The translations under genes were made by a program, and so were the position numbers. From the NCBI RefSeq assembly GCF_900638585.1, contig NZ_LR134523.1, positions 310,001 through 374,000 on the forward strand: a stretch of DNA of 64,000 bases. Reading direction: 5' to 3'. This document shows, one piece after another, positions 17,124 to 25,384 of this stretch. The stretch's first letter is position 1. Each line of letters starts with the position of its first letter. Under the pieces are notes generated by a model, which saw only the letters and a program-made list of their open reading frames with translations, did no database searches and was not told where the DNA came from. The stretch comes from Aedoeadaptatus ivorii (GTDB lineage: Bacteria > Bacillota > Clostridia > Tissierellales > Peptoniphilaceae).

Positions 17124-17816
17124 TTGATCGAGATCAAAAATTTAAAAAAATCATATAACGCCAGTATTATCCTTGAAGATGTTAACCTAAAGGTGCCTTC
17201 GGGGGATTTTTTTGGTTTGATTGGAAACAGTGGATCCGGAAAATCAACGCTCCTGCGGTGTATAAATGGATTAGAGGATATTGATTCTGGGGAAATTTGG
17301 ATTGATGATGTCAATGTATGCGAACTGAAAGAAAATGAGATTCAGAGGTTGCGAAAAGACATTGGCATGGTATTTCAGGGTTTCTCGTTGATGCGGCGTC
17401 TGACTGTATCCGAGAATATCGCCCTGCCCCTTAGGGTCTGGAGATATGAGAAATCAGAGATTGATCATAGGGTAGAGCACCTTCTCGAACTCGTAAATTT
17501 AAAAGACAAGGGAGACTTTTTTCCCGGACAGCTATCTGGGGGCCAGAAACAACGTGTGGCTATTGCTAGAGCGTTGGCATTACAGTCCTCGATTTTGTTG
17601 TGTGACGAGCCTACTTCAGCATTGGATCCCGCCAATGAGGCATCAATTTTGCGTTTGCTAGTGGAACTGAATCGCTCTTTGGGCATTACCATAGTGATTG
17701 TTTCGCACCAAATGGATGTAATTAGAGCAGTATGTGATTCATTTACAGTTGTTAAAGATGGCTCAGTCAGTCCGCCTTTACCCGTCTGCGAATTGGACTC
17801 TGTGGAATTTTCATAA
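17124..17816 (+). CDS. ABC importer ATPase, MetN-like without NIL domain
   Basis: ATP-binding subunit of an importer. It has Walker A GNSGSGKST, Q-loop FQGFSLM, signature LSGGQKQR, Walker B ILLCDEPTSALD and the H-loop SHQMD. At 230 residues it lacks the C-terminal NIL domain through which true MetN senses methionine. Translation probably starts at TTG with a modest AGGTAGG site. The next two genes encode a MetI-like permease and a MetQ-like lipoprotein, so the three form one transporter. Codon use is more AT-rich than in the flanking housekeeping genes. Confidence 0.88.
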   Translation: MIEIKNLKKSYNASIILEDVNLKVPSGDFFGLIGNSGSGKSTLLRCINGLEDIDSGEIWIDDVNVCELKENEIQRLRKDIGMVFQGFSLMRRLTVSENIALPLRVWRYEKSEIDHRVEHLLELVNLKDKGDFFPGQLSGGQKQRVAIARALALQSSILLCDEPTSALDPANEASILRLLVELNRSLGITIVIVSHQMDVIRAVCDSFTVVKDGSVSPPLPVCELDSVEFS

Positions 17817-17830
17817 CCGAGAGGTGTGCA

Positions 17831-18484
17831 ATGTTATCCAGATATTTTTTCGAGATGATACTTCCTGCCTTCGGCGATACTTTGAAAATGATCGCAATCA
17901 CCATGTGCATTTCTATCGTGCTCGGGGGATTGGCCGGAATGGCAATGATGATTACGCATCCAAGTGGATTAGAACCCGATCGTAGAGTCTATGGAGTGTT
18001 GTCGTTTTTCGTTAATACAATACGAAGTCTACCGTTCATTCTACTAGTCGTTATTCTTGCTCCACTGACAAGATTGATAAACGGTAGCATTGTCGGCATT
18101 TATGCCGCGATTATTCCGATGAGTATCGGCGGGATTCCATTGGTTGCCAAATTGTTGGAAAATGAGTTTCTTGCGGTACAACCGGAAGTTATCGAAGCGG
18201 CGATATCCTATGGCGCGAGCAAGCTACAAATATTTTTCTATGTAGTATTAAAAGAGAGCGTGCCGGGAATTATCAATGGGCTGACGCTTGCGACTATAAG
18301 TTGTGTAGGCGCTACCGCTATGGCTGGCGCAGTGGGTGCTGGCGGTCTGGGGGCCGTCGCATTGAATCAGGGATTCTACAGTTATAACAACGAGGTGCTT
18401 TACTTAAGTGTAAGTTGTATTATCCTGATTATTGTCGTCATTCAAAAGTTCGGAAACATCTTATACAAACTATCGATTCGATGA
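17831..18484 (+). CDS. ABC importer permease, MetI-like
   Basis: Membrane subunit of 217 residues with five hydrophobic helices. The cytoplasmic coupling loop EAAISYGASKLQIFFYVVLKE is the EAA motif that docks on the ATPase. The layout matches the MetI family used for methionine and related compounds. It begins 14 bases behind the ATPase gene. Confidence 0.88.
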   Translation: MLSRYFFEMILPAFGDTLKMIAITMCISIVLGGLAGMAMMITHPSGLEPDRRVYGVLSFFVNTIRSLPFILLVVILAPLTRLINGSIVGIYAAIIPMSIGGIPLVAKLLENEFLAVQPEVIEAAISYGASKLQIFFYVVLKESVPGIINGLTLATISCVGATAMAGAVGAGGLGAVALNQGFYSYNNEVLYLSVSCIILIIVVIQKFGNILYKLSIR

Positions 18485-18499
18485 TCAAAGGAGGATTTT

Positions 18500-19357
18500 A
18501 TGAAATCAGTTGTAAAGAAAATATTGGCAGCGACTCTATGTTTAACGTTTGCCGTGGGACTTGTCGCCTGTTCTGGTGATCAAGCAGCGAAGGGAAAAGG
18601 AGGTAAGGAAGCGATTAAGATTGGAACCTTTCCCTCCACGACACAATTGCCGAACATATTGAAGGACTCTCTAGCTGATGAATATGATGTGGAGATTGTG
18701 CTGTTCGACGGAAATAATATGCCTGCTGAGGCATTGAACGCTAAAGAACTCGACGGCATTATCGGAAACGGCGACAAATGGCTGGCCACCTATAATAAAG
18801 AGAACAACACAAATCTCGTAATGGTCGACAAGTTGTATTCCCACTTTTCGGGACTGTATTCGGAAAAATATAAGTCGACGGAAGAGTTCCCCGATGGGGC
18901 GAAAATCGCCATTGCTAATGACCCGACCAATGTTAATAATGCCTTGAAGTTGCTCCAAAACTCCGGATTGATCGACTTGAGTGAAAAGCCGGGAAGCGGT
19001 AATGTTTATACAACCTTAGACATTACGAAAAACGATAAAAATCTGAAATTTATGCAAATGGATCTCACCATGATTGCAAAGAATATGAAAGATGTAGACG
19101 GTGTAGTAACTTCTGCCATCCTGATCAAAGAAGCAGGCGGAGATCCGATGTCCTTCTTGGCATTACCGAATCAGGAAGATTTGCAAAAAGACGGTTTAAT
19201 CGTGAATGCGGATGATCAGTATAAAGGATGGGTCAAGAAGGCCGTAGAAGTCGGGCATACAGAGGAAAACAAGAAAAAACTTATGGAAGAATTGGAAGGC
19301 ACGGCTTTTCTTCTAGAAGATGCAGATGCGTTCTTTGCAAAGAACAAAGCGGAATAA
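18500..19357 (+). CDS. substrate-binding lipoprotein, MetQ/NlpA-like
   Basis: Extracellular binding protein of 285 residues. The signal peptide ends in the lipobox VACS, so Cys24 is lipidated and anchors it to the membrane. The segment PDGAKIAIANDPTNVNNAL matches the NlpA/MetQ core. The ligand-pocket residues cannot be assigned by eye. Given the missing NIL domain on the ATPase and the DUF169 gene behind it, the ligand may be something other than methionine. An AAAGGAGG site precedes the start. Confidence 0.86.
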   Translation: MKSVVKKILAATLCLTFAVGLVACSGDQAAKGKGGKEAIKIGTFPSTTQLPNILKDSLADEYDVEIVLFDGNNMPAEALNAKELDGIIGNGDKWLATYNKENNTNLVMVDKLYSHFSGLYSEKYKSTEEFPDGAKIAIANDPTNVNNALKLLQNSGLIDLSEKPGSGNVYTTLDITKNDKNLKFMQMDLTMIAKNMKDVDGVVTSAILIKEAGGDPMSFLALPNQEDLQKDGLIVNADDQYKGWVKKAVEVGHTEENKKKLMEELEGTAFLLEDADAFFAKNKAE

Positions 19358-19369
19358 CTGGGTATAAAT

Positions 19370-20242
19370 ATGTTTGATGCAACATATCTACAAGACAGAG
19401 CGAAATTACTGCAAGACATTCTGAACCTTGAGGCAAAGATAGTCGGTATAAAATTTCTGTTTACTGAAAGAGAATTTGAAGCAGCTAATGTGGAGAGAAT
19501 GGAAAATAAGTCCACTTATTGCAAAATGGTTTACCGCGCTTCGAGAGGGGAGAGCATCAAGGCCGACTTTGATAACTTTGGCTGTTTTGGCGCTGCACGT
19601 TCTTTGGGAATAGTAGGTGTCGATGAATACTATACATCTGGCAGGTTTTTTTATCCTAGAGGTCTTTATAAAGATATGGCCATCTCTCGAGAGGTCAGCA
19701 ATGCGATAACGCGATGTGATCATCATATTCATGGTATTCGGATCAGTCCATTAGAAAAATTTGATCAACAACCCGATGTTATTATTATCATCGGAAACAA
19801 TCGTCAAATTATGCGATTAGTACAGGGTTATACCTATTCTTTTGGTGTCTGCAAGAATTTGAAGATGATGGGAAATCAGGCGATATGCAGTGAAGCCACC
19901 GCGACGCCATATGTATACAATGATATGAATCTTACTATGTTGTGTAAGGGCGCGAGAATGAGCGGGATTGGCGGAGAACACGGCGATGGTTTGGCCATGG
20001 GCATTGTGTATAATAAATTTGAAGGTCTAGTAGAAGGTGTAGGGATGACTGCTACCGCCGTAGAAAACAACGAGCGGAAAACAGAGATTGCCGAAGCCAC
20101 CGATGAATTTCCTGTGGTTAAGGATACGGGGTACAATGTTCCTTTTTTTGAAAGAGATTTCAATTATTTTAAAGATGGCCTTAAAAAGACTAGTGCAGAG
20201 GAAGAGTTATTTGACGATATTTACGATCCTAAAAATAAATGA
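19370..20242 (+). CDS. DUF169 domain protein
   Basis: A 290-residue cytoplasmic protein of the DUF169 (COG2043) family, which is frequent in anaerobes and methanogens and has no known function. It has eight or more cysteines, including YCKMVY near residue 50, FGCFGAAR, TRCDHH and CSEATATP, and the family C-terminal segment GGEHGDGLAMG. Cysteines and histidines at conserved positions suggest metal or cofactor binding, but this is inference. It starts 12 bases behind the binding-protein gene and ends just before a strong terminator, so it is part of the importer operon. Confidence 0.8.
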   Translation: MFDATYLQDRAKLLQDILNLEAKIVGIKFLFTEREFEAANVERMENKSTYCKMVYRASRGESIKADFDNFGCFGAARSLGIVGVDEYYTSGRFFYPRGLYKDMAISREVSNAITRCDHHIHGIRISPLEKFDQQPDVIIIIGNNRQIMRLVQGYTYSFGVCKNLKMMGNQAICSEATATPYVYNDMNLTMLCKGARMSGIGGEHGDGLAMGIVYNKFEGLVEGVGMTATAVENNERKTEIAEATDEFPVVKDTGYNVPFFERDFNYFKDGLKKTSAEEELFDDIYDPKNK

Positions 20243-20250
20243 GCTCACCA

Positions 20251-20288
20251 TAATAAAAGGTCGCCGATTTTCGGCGGCCTTTTATTAT
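20251..20288. terminator. bidirectional terminator after the DUF169 gene
   Basis: Hairpin with the arms AATAAAAGG-T-CGCCGA and TCGGCG-G-CCTTTTATT around a three-base loop, flanked by A and T runs on both sides. Confidence 0.9.
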
Positions 20289-20406
20289 GGATCAATCATC
20301 GAAAATAAATTTGAATTCGTAGCGATGCATATGTTAGAGTAATCGCTAGAGTGAAAATTCTTCTTTCGAAAAACAATAGGAGTTTGCTGATAATCATAAA
20401 AAGTTC

Positions 20407-20435
20407 TTGTAAAAATCATATGAAGCCTGTATAAT
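20407..20435 (+). promoter_or_regulatory. sigma-A promoter of the tRNA-Pro pair
   Basis: -35 TTGTAA, 17-base spacer and perfect -10 TATAAT, 14 bases before the first tRNA. Confidence 0.85.
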
Positions 20436-20449
20436 GGATAAGGTAAAGA

Positions 20450-20526
<77 letters not shown>

Positions 20527-20558
20527 AGGGAAACCTCTGTCGGGCATCGATTCTATTA

Positions 20559-20635
20559 CGGGGTGTAGCGCAGTTTGGTAGCGCGCATGCTTCGGGAGCA
20601 TGAGGTCGAAGGTTCAAATCCTTTCACTCCGACCA
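20559..20635 (+). tRNA. tRNA-Pro (CGG)
   Basis: Seventy-seven bases with encoded CCA, nearly identical to the preceding tRNA-Pro. The anticodon stem CATGC/GCATG encloses TTCGGGA, anticodon CGG. One G-T pair replaces G-C in the acceptor stem. A strong terminator follows at once. Confidence 0.95.
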
Positions 20636-20638
20636 AAA

Positions 20639-20667
20639 ATCCGCAGTTGTAGCTGCGGATTTTTTTG
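20639..20667 (+). terminator. terminator of the tRNA-Pro operon
   Basis: Perfect 8-base stem ATCCGCAG/CTGCGGAT with a six-base loop, followed by seven T. Confidence 0.92.
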
Positions 20668-20710
20668 TGCGATTTTTTCTGAAAAATAGATTGTCAAGAA
20701 AATACCGATT

Positions 20711-20739
20711 TTGTCACTCCGTGGTTCATGTGGTATATT
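20711..20739 (+). promoter_or_regulatory. sigma-A promoter of pta
   Basis: -35 TTGTCA, 17-base spacer and -10 TATATT, about 75 bases before the pta ribosome site. Confidence 0.75.
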
Positions 20740-20821
20740 TATCTATGACTGTGATCGCCTATGCGATCAGGCCAATGTACGGAAAAAAGGTATAGTCAGT
20801 AATGTCAGAAAGGAATGTAAA

Positions 20822-21802
20822 ATGGATTTTATGCAAGATCTGCGCGACCGCCTCAAATGTCGCGATATCCGAGTCGTCTTCCCGGAAGGGCAAGATCCCA
20901 GAATTCTTTGGGCCGCTGCAGAGCACCAAAAAGAAGGTCTGATCCACCCCATCGTATTGGGCTTTAAGAACGAGATCGAAGCCACCGCAGAGCGCGAAGG
21001 CATCGACATTTCGGGTCTGGAAATCGTAGAAATCGGTCAATATGAACACATCGACGAACTCGTCGAAAAGTTCGTAGAACGACGCAAGGGCAAGATCGAC
21101 GAGACCCGTGCGCGCGCACAATTGCACGACCCCAACTACCTGGGTACGATGATGGTGTATGCGGGCTATGCCGACGGTATGGTTTCCGGTGCCGTTCACA
21201 CCACGGGCCAAACCATTTTGCCGGCGCTGCAAATCATTAAGACCAAAAAAGGCGTAAGCCGTGTATCGGGTCTGTTTATCCTCCTGCGCGGAGACGAAAG
21301 ATACCTTATGGCTGACTGTGCCATCAACACGGAAATGGACGCGCCCACTTTGGCGGAAGTCGCCGTTTCCACCCACGAAACCGCAAAACAATTCGGCTTC
21401 GATCCCAAACTCGCCATGCTGTCCTTCTCCACGAAGGGTTCCGCCAAGGGCGACAGCGTAAAGAAGGTAGAAGTTGCGACCTATTTGGTCAACGAAAGCC
21501 ATCCCGAAATCAATGTAGACGGCGAGCTGCAATTTGACGCCGCCATCGACCCCGAAGTCGCCAAGAAGAAGGCGCCGGGCTCCGAAGTTGCCGGCCAAGC
21601 CAATGCCTTTATCTTCCCGAACTTGGAATGCGGAAATATCGGCTACAAGATCGCCCAAAGACTCGGCGGATTTACGGCCATCGGCCCGATCCTGCAAGGT
21701 CTCAATATGCCGGTTAACGACTTGAGCCGTGGCTGCAACAAAGAAGAAACCTACCAATTGGCATTGATTACCGCTGTACAGGCCTGCCTCGGAAAAGAGT
21801 AA
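20822..21802 (+). CDS. pta: phosphate acetyltransferase
   Basis: Converts acetyl-CoA and phosphate to acetyl phosphate, which feeds ATP formation in fermentation. The family motifs YAGYADGMVSGAVHTTG, the SFSTKGSAKGD segment and FPNLECGNIGYK near the C-terminus are all present over 326 residues, the usual length of the short Pta type. The frame is open upstream, but an AAAGGA site and the family start favour the ATG at 20822. No acetate kinase gene is adjacent. It has its own promoter and terminator. Confidence 0.95.
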   Translation: MDFMQDLRDRLKCRDIRVVFPEGQDPRILWAAAEHQKEGLIHPIVLGFKNEIEATAEREGIDISGLEIVEIGQYEHIDELVEKFVERRKGKIDETRARAQLHDPNYLGTMMVYAGYADGMVSGAVHTTGQTILPALQIIKTKKGVSRVSGLFILLRGDERYLMADCAINTEMDAPTLAEVAVSTHETAKQFGFDPKLAMLSFSTKGSAKGDSVKKVEVATYLVNESHPEINVDGELQFDAAIDPEVAKKKAPGSEVAGQANAFIFPNLECGNIGYKIAQRLGGFTAIGPILQGLNMPVNDLSRGCNKEETYQLALITAVQACLGKE

Positions 21803-21830
21803 AAAAAGCGCCCGCAAGGGCCTTTTTTTC
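21801..21830 (+). terminator. terminator of pta
   Basis: GCCC/GGGC stem with a GCAA tetraloop, extended by A7G and CT7 pairing across one bulge, followed by T residues. Confidence 0.88.
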
Positions 21831-21856
21831 TAGGATAAAAAAGAGAAGGAAGACTT

Positions 21857-22663
21857 ATGGACGGATTTGAACGATTACAGGAAATCCTGAAAAAAGAAGA
21901 GCGCGTCGCCGTCGCCTATTCCGGCGGGGTGGACTCGTCCTTTTTGATGGCCGCCTGCGTAGACGCATTGGGCGCGGAGAATGTGCTCGGCATCTATGTG
22001 GAGACGGCGCTGCATCCCAAGCGGGAGCGCTTTGACGCCTATGTGCTTGCGCAGATGCGCGGCTGGACGGTGAAGGTGCTCGAGGTCGATATCGCCGACA
22101 AAGAGGAGATTTTGAGAAACGACGAGCGTCGCTGCTATTTCTGCAAACGCGTCATTTTTGCACAGTTGCGGGCGTATGCCGAGAAGAAGGGGATCTCGGT
22201 GATCTTAGACGGTACAAATACGGACGATCTCGGGGAATACCGCCCGGGGGTCGAGGCGCTTTCGGAACTCGATATACGCAGTCCCTTCCGGGAAGCGGGC
22301 CTTTCGAAGGCGGATATCCGAAAACTGTCGAAGTCGGTCTATGATTTGCCGACGTGGAATAAGCCTTCGCAGGCGTGTCTCGCCACGCGCATTCCCTACG
22401 GCACCCCGATTCGCGAGGAAGACCTCGAAAAGGTAGAAAAAGGCGAGGCGTATCTGCACGAGTTGGGCTATTTGACCTGCCGACTGCGCCTTCACGGCGT
22501 GGTGGGGCGGGTAGAGATTCCCGAAGAGGACTTCGAGAAGTTTTTGACGCGCCATAGCCGCGACGTCGCGGCCTATTTTCGGGATCTGGGGATTTTATAC
22601 ACCGCTTTAGATGTGTTGGGCTTTCGCTCCGGTTCCGGCACCGCCGTATTGGAGCGGCGATGA
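21857..22663 (+). CDS. larE: ATP-dependent sulfur transferase LarE (nickel-pincer cofactor)
   Basis: PP-loop enzyme that adenylates a carboxyl group of the pyridinium precursor and donates sulfur to build the nickel-pincer nucleotide cofactor of lactate racemase and relatives. The ATP loop AYSGGVDSS is intact. Cys174 in ACLATRIPYG aligns with the sacrificial cysteine of the Lactobacillus enzyme, and a CYFC pair gives Cys93 and Cys96. Three cysteines in this arrangement suggest the iron-sulfur version of LarE, which can use sulfide catalytically; this is inference. It overlaps larC by four bases. Confidence 0.92.
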   Translation: MDGFERLQEILKKEERVAVAYSGGVDSSFLMAACVDALGAENVLGIYVETALHPKRERFDAYVLAQMRGWTVKVLEVDIADKEEILRNDERRCYFCKRVIFAQLRAYAEKKGISVILDGTNTDDLGEYRPGVEALSELDIRSPFREAGLSKADIRKLSKSVYDLPTWNKPSQACLATRIPYGTPIREEDLEKVEKGEAYLHELGYLTCRLRLHGVVGRVEIPEEDFEKFLTRHSRDVAAYFRDLGILYTALDVLGFRSGSGTAVLERR

Positions 22664-23883
22664 GAGCGCTGTATATCGATCCCTTTAGCGGGATCAGCGG
22701 CAATATGTATATCGGCGCCCTGTTGGATATGGGGGCGGAGATCGGCCCGTTTTTAGAGGGAATTGCGCCCCTCGGGGTCACCGTGGAGGACATTCTCCTG
22801 AAAAAGGTCGACCGGAAGGGCATTCGCGCCACCTATTTCAATCTCAAAGGCGAAGAAGAGAAGCTCCGGGCCCATGAACACGAGCACGCGCACCATCACG
22901 AACACGAACACGGGCATACGCACAATCATACCCACGGCGGCCACCGGACGCTCGCCGATGTGATGGACTGTATCGACAAAAGCGCCTTTGACGACGAGGT
23001 CAAGATCCTCGCCAAGGCGATCTATATGCCCCTCGCGCGGGCGGAGGCGGCGATTCACGGCAAATGCCTTGCCGATGTGCACTTCCACGAAGTGGGCGAA
23101 ACCGACGCCATCGTCGACGTGTTGGGGGCGGCGTATTTTACCTTTGCATGGGATGTGGAAGAGATCTACGTGGGAAAGATCAACGCCGGCTTCGGCACGG
23201 TGCATTGCGCCCACGGCAACTACCCACTGCCCGCGCCCGCCACGGCGAAGATCCTCGCCGATTTGAACGCGCCTTTGGGCGGCATGCCCGTAGAGACGGA
23301 ACTGACCACGCCGACGGGGGCTGCGATCTTAAAGGGGATCGGCGCGCAATATCGGCCCATGCCCGAAGGGCGGATTCTAAAGAGCGCGTATGGCGCAGGC
23401 ACCAAGGACGGCGCCTGGGCCAATGTGCTCCGGGTGCTTCTTTTGGAAACAGAGGAAGCGGAGGCGCCGATCTGGTACAGCTGCAATATCGACGATATGA
23501 CCGGCGAGGAACTGGGCTTTTGCATGGAGAAACTGTTCGAAGCCGGTGCAAAGGACGTGACCTTTACGCCCATCTATATGAAGAAGAATCGGCCGGGCCA
23601 GCGGATCGACGTATTGGGGGCGCGCGCCGATGCCGAAGCGCTGAAGGAAATCCTATTTACGCATACCACCACTTTGGGGATTAAGGAAATTCCGCTAGAA
23701 AAGATCGAACTCGCCCGCACCGTCGAAAGCGGTACGATCGGCACGTGGGCGGTGCGGACCAAGACCGCCCGCTACGGCGATCGAAAAAAGGCGAGCCCCG
23801 AATACGAGGATCTGCGCGCTCTGGCGACCGAGGAAGACATCAGTCTGCGCGCTGCCTACGGCCTGTGGGAGAGACGGCGATGA
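22660..23883 (+). CDS. larC: nickel insertion protein LarC, single frame
   Basis: Cyclometallase that inserts nickel into the dithiolated precursor to finish the nickel-pincer cofactor. It begins with the family signature DPFSGISGNM, and residues 70-92 form a histidine-rich loop (HEHEHAHHHEHEHGH) that should bind nickel. In Lactobacillus larC is read as two frames joined by a programmed frameshift. Here the 407-residue protein is one open frame. larB, larA and a nickel transporter are not in the neighbourhood. It overlaps rnhA by four bases. Confidence 0.92.
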   Translation: MRALYIDPFSGISGNMYIGALLDMGAEIGPFLEGIAPLGVTVEDILLKKVDRKGIRATYFNLKGEEEKLRAHEHEHAHHHEHEHGHTHNHTHGGHRTLADVMDCIDKSAFDDEVKILAKAIYMPLARAEAAIHGKCLADVHFHEVGETDAIVDVLGAAYFTFAWDVEEIYVGKINAGFGTVHCAHGNYPLPAPATAKILADLNAPLGGMPVETELTTPTGAAILKGIGAQYRPMPEGRILKSAYGAGTKDGAWANVLRVLLLETEEAEAPIWYSCNIDDMTGEELGFCMEKLFEAGAKDVTFTPIYMKKNRPGQRIDVLGARADAEALKEILFTHTTTLGIKEIPLEKIELARTVESGTIGTWAVRTKTARYGDRKKASPEYEDLRALATEEDISLRAAYGLWERRR

Positions 23884-24458
23884 AAAAGAAGTTTTATGCC
23901 GTTCGCAAGGGCAAGACGCCGGGCATTTACGAAGACTGGGACAGCTGCAAGGCGCAGGTGCACGGGGTAAAGGGCGCGGTGTATAAGTCCTTTGCCACGC
24001 GCGCCGAGGCGGAGGCCTTTCTTTCGCCCGCGGATGCGCCGACACAAGACGACGGCCTGATCGCCTATGTAGACGGCTCCTATCGCCATGCGGACAAGAG
24101 TTACAGCTACGGCGTGGTGCTCTTAGACGGCGAGATGCGGCGCGAATACAGCCGCCGTTTTTCCGGAGAGATGGCGGAGATGCGCAATGTCGCCGGCGAG
24201 ATACTGGGCGCGCGCAAGGCGATGGAAGAGGCGATCGCCTTAGGATATGACCGGCTGATCCTCCACTACGACTATGCCGGGATCGAGCACTGGGCGAAGG
24301 GGGAATGGAAGCGCAACAAAAAAGGAACCGCAGAATACAAGACATTCTACGATTCCGTAAAAGACGCGTTGTCCGTGCGCTTCGTCAAAGTGGCGGCCCA
24401 TACGGGCGTCGAAGAAAACGAACGCGCCGATGCCCTCGCCAAGGCGGCGGAGTTTTAG
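23880..24458 (+). CDS. rnhA: ribonuclease H with N-terminal hybrid-binding domain
   Basis: Cuts RNA in RNA-DNA hybrids. Residues 1-45 are a caulimovirus-viroplasmin-type hybrid-binding domain (FYAVRKGKTPGIY, then VKGAVYKSF), and the rest is an RNase H1 catalytic domain. The four acidic residues are in YVDGSY, NVAGEI, HYDYAG and ERADALAK, so the active site is complete. At 192 residues it is a normal two-domain bacterial form. Its end meets the convergent deaminase gene with four bases of overlap. Confidence 0.93.
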   Translation: MKKKFYAVRKGKTPGIYEDWDSCKAQVHGVKGAVYKSFATRAEAEAFLSPADAPTQDDGLIAYVDGSYRHADKSYSYGVVLLDGEMRREYSRRFSGEMAEMRNVAGEILGARKAMEEAIALGYDRLILHYDYAGIEHWAKGEWKRNKKGTAEYKTFYDSVKDALSVRFVKVAAHTGVEENERADALAKAAEF

Positions 24459-24877
24459 GGCAACTGACGCATGGGGATGCCGTTTTTTGTAAGCAGGTGC
24501 ACGGCGTATTCGTCGACGCGATAGGCATGGCGGTAGACGATTTCGTCGATTCCCGCCTGAATCAACGCTTTTGTGCAGTTTAGACAGGGAAAATGGGTAA
24601 CATAACAAATAGTTCCCTTCGTGGAAATTCCCTCTTTGGCGCAGTATAGCAATGCGTTTATCTCGGCGTGGATCGTGGCGATACAGTGGCCGTCGCGCAT
24701 GGTATGTCCGATCTCGTCGCAATGGGGGTTTCCCGCAACGGAACCGTTGTAGCCCGTGGAGACAATGCGGTGGTCGCGGTTGACCAGCACGCAACCGACG
24801 AAGGCGCGATCGCAGGTAGAACGGCTTGCGACCATCTCCGTAATTTCCATAAAGTAAGTATCCCAAGATTTTCTCAA
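24455..24877 (-). CDS. comEB: dCMP deaminase / ComEB-like
   Basis: Zinc-dependent deaminase that converts dCMP to dUMP for thymidylate synthesis. The zinc site is made by His70 and Glu72 (HAEIN) and Cys98 and Cys101 (PCLNC). The family-specific CDEIGHTM and the early TGYNGSV segment are present. The start chosen is TTG at 24877, because AAAGGAGG sits seven bases before it; an ATG 30 bases upstream would put that site inside the gene. It is divergent from mscL. Confidence 0.9.
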   Translation of the reverse strand: MRKSWDTYFMEITEMVASRSTCDRAFVGCVLVNRDHRIVSTGYNGSVAGNPHCDEIGHTMRDGHCIATIHAEINALLYCAKEGISTKGTICYVTHFPCLNCTKALIQAGIDEIVYRHAYRVDEYAVHLLTKNGIPMRQLP

Positions 24878-24928
24878 AACAAAACCTCCTTTGGCTAAGT
24901 ATACCACGGGAGGATGAAAGGAGAGAGG

Positions 24929-25384
24929 ATGAAAAATACCTTAAACGAATTTAAAGAGTTTATCGCCCAAGGCAATGTCGTCGACATGGCCGTCGGTGTC
25001 ATCATCGGCGGTGCCTTCGGAAAGATCGTCGCATCGCTGGTAAACGACATTCTGATGCCGTTGATCGGCCTCGCATTGGGCGGCGTCGATCTGACGAAGA
25101 TGTACGTAGCACTGGACGGAAAGAGCTATTCGGATCCGGTAGCGGCGGCAGAATCCGGCGCACCCCTTTTGGCATACGGGAATTTTATTCAAAATATCAT
25201 CGATTTTCTGATCATCGCCTTCGTCATTTTTATGATCTTAAAACAAATCACCAAGATCAAGGGACGCTTCTCCAAGAAGGAAGACGAACCCGCGGCTACG
25301 AAAGTGTGCCCCTTCTGTAAAGAAGAAGTACACATCGACGCGACGAAGTGCCCCCACTGTACGGCAGATCTGGAGGCTGTCTGA
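24929..25384 (+). CDS. mscL: large-conductance mechanosensitive channel MscL with C-terminal zinc ribbon
   Basis: Homopentameric channel that opens under membrane tension and protects against osmotic shock. The N-terminal MKNTLNEFKEFIAQGNVVDMAVGVIIGGAFG region and the second helix (FIQNIIDFLIIAFVIFM) are typical. The cytoplasmic end carries two CxxC pairs (CPFC and CPHC, about residues 126-145), a zinc ribbon absent from the E. coli protein. The ATG at 24929 is preferred over 24914 because AGGAGAGAGG then forms the ribosome site. Its stop overlaps the patatin start by one base. Confidence 0.94.
   Translation: MKNTLNEFKEFIAQGNVVDMAVGVIIGGAFGKIVASLVNDILMPLIGLALGGVDLTKMYVALDGKSYSDPVAAAESGAPLLAYGNFIQNIIDFLIIAFVIFMILKQITKIKGRFSKKEDEPAATKVCPFCKEEVHIDATKCPHCTADLEAV

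Noticed and set aside
22870-22945. Histidine codon repeat in larC as a simple DNA repeat
   Set aside because: It is the normal nickel-binding histidine-rich loop of LarC with mixed codons, not an exact tandem repeat.
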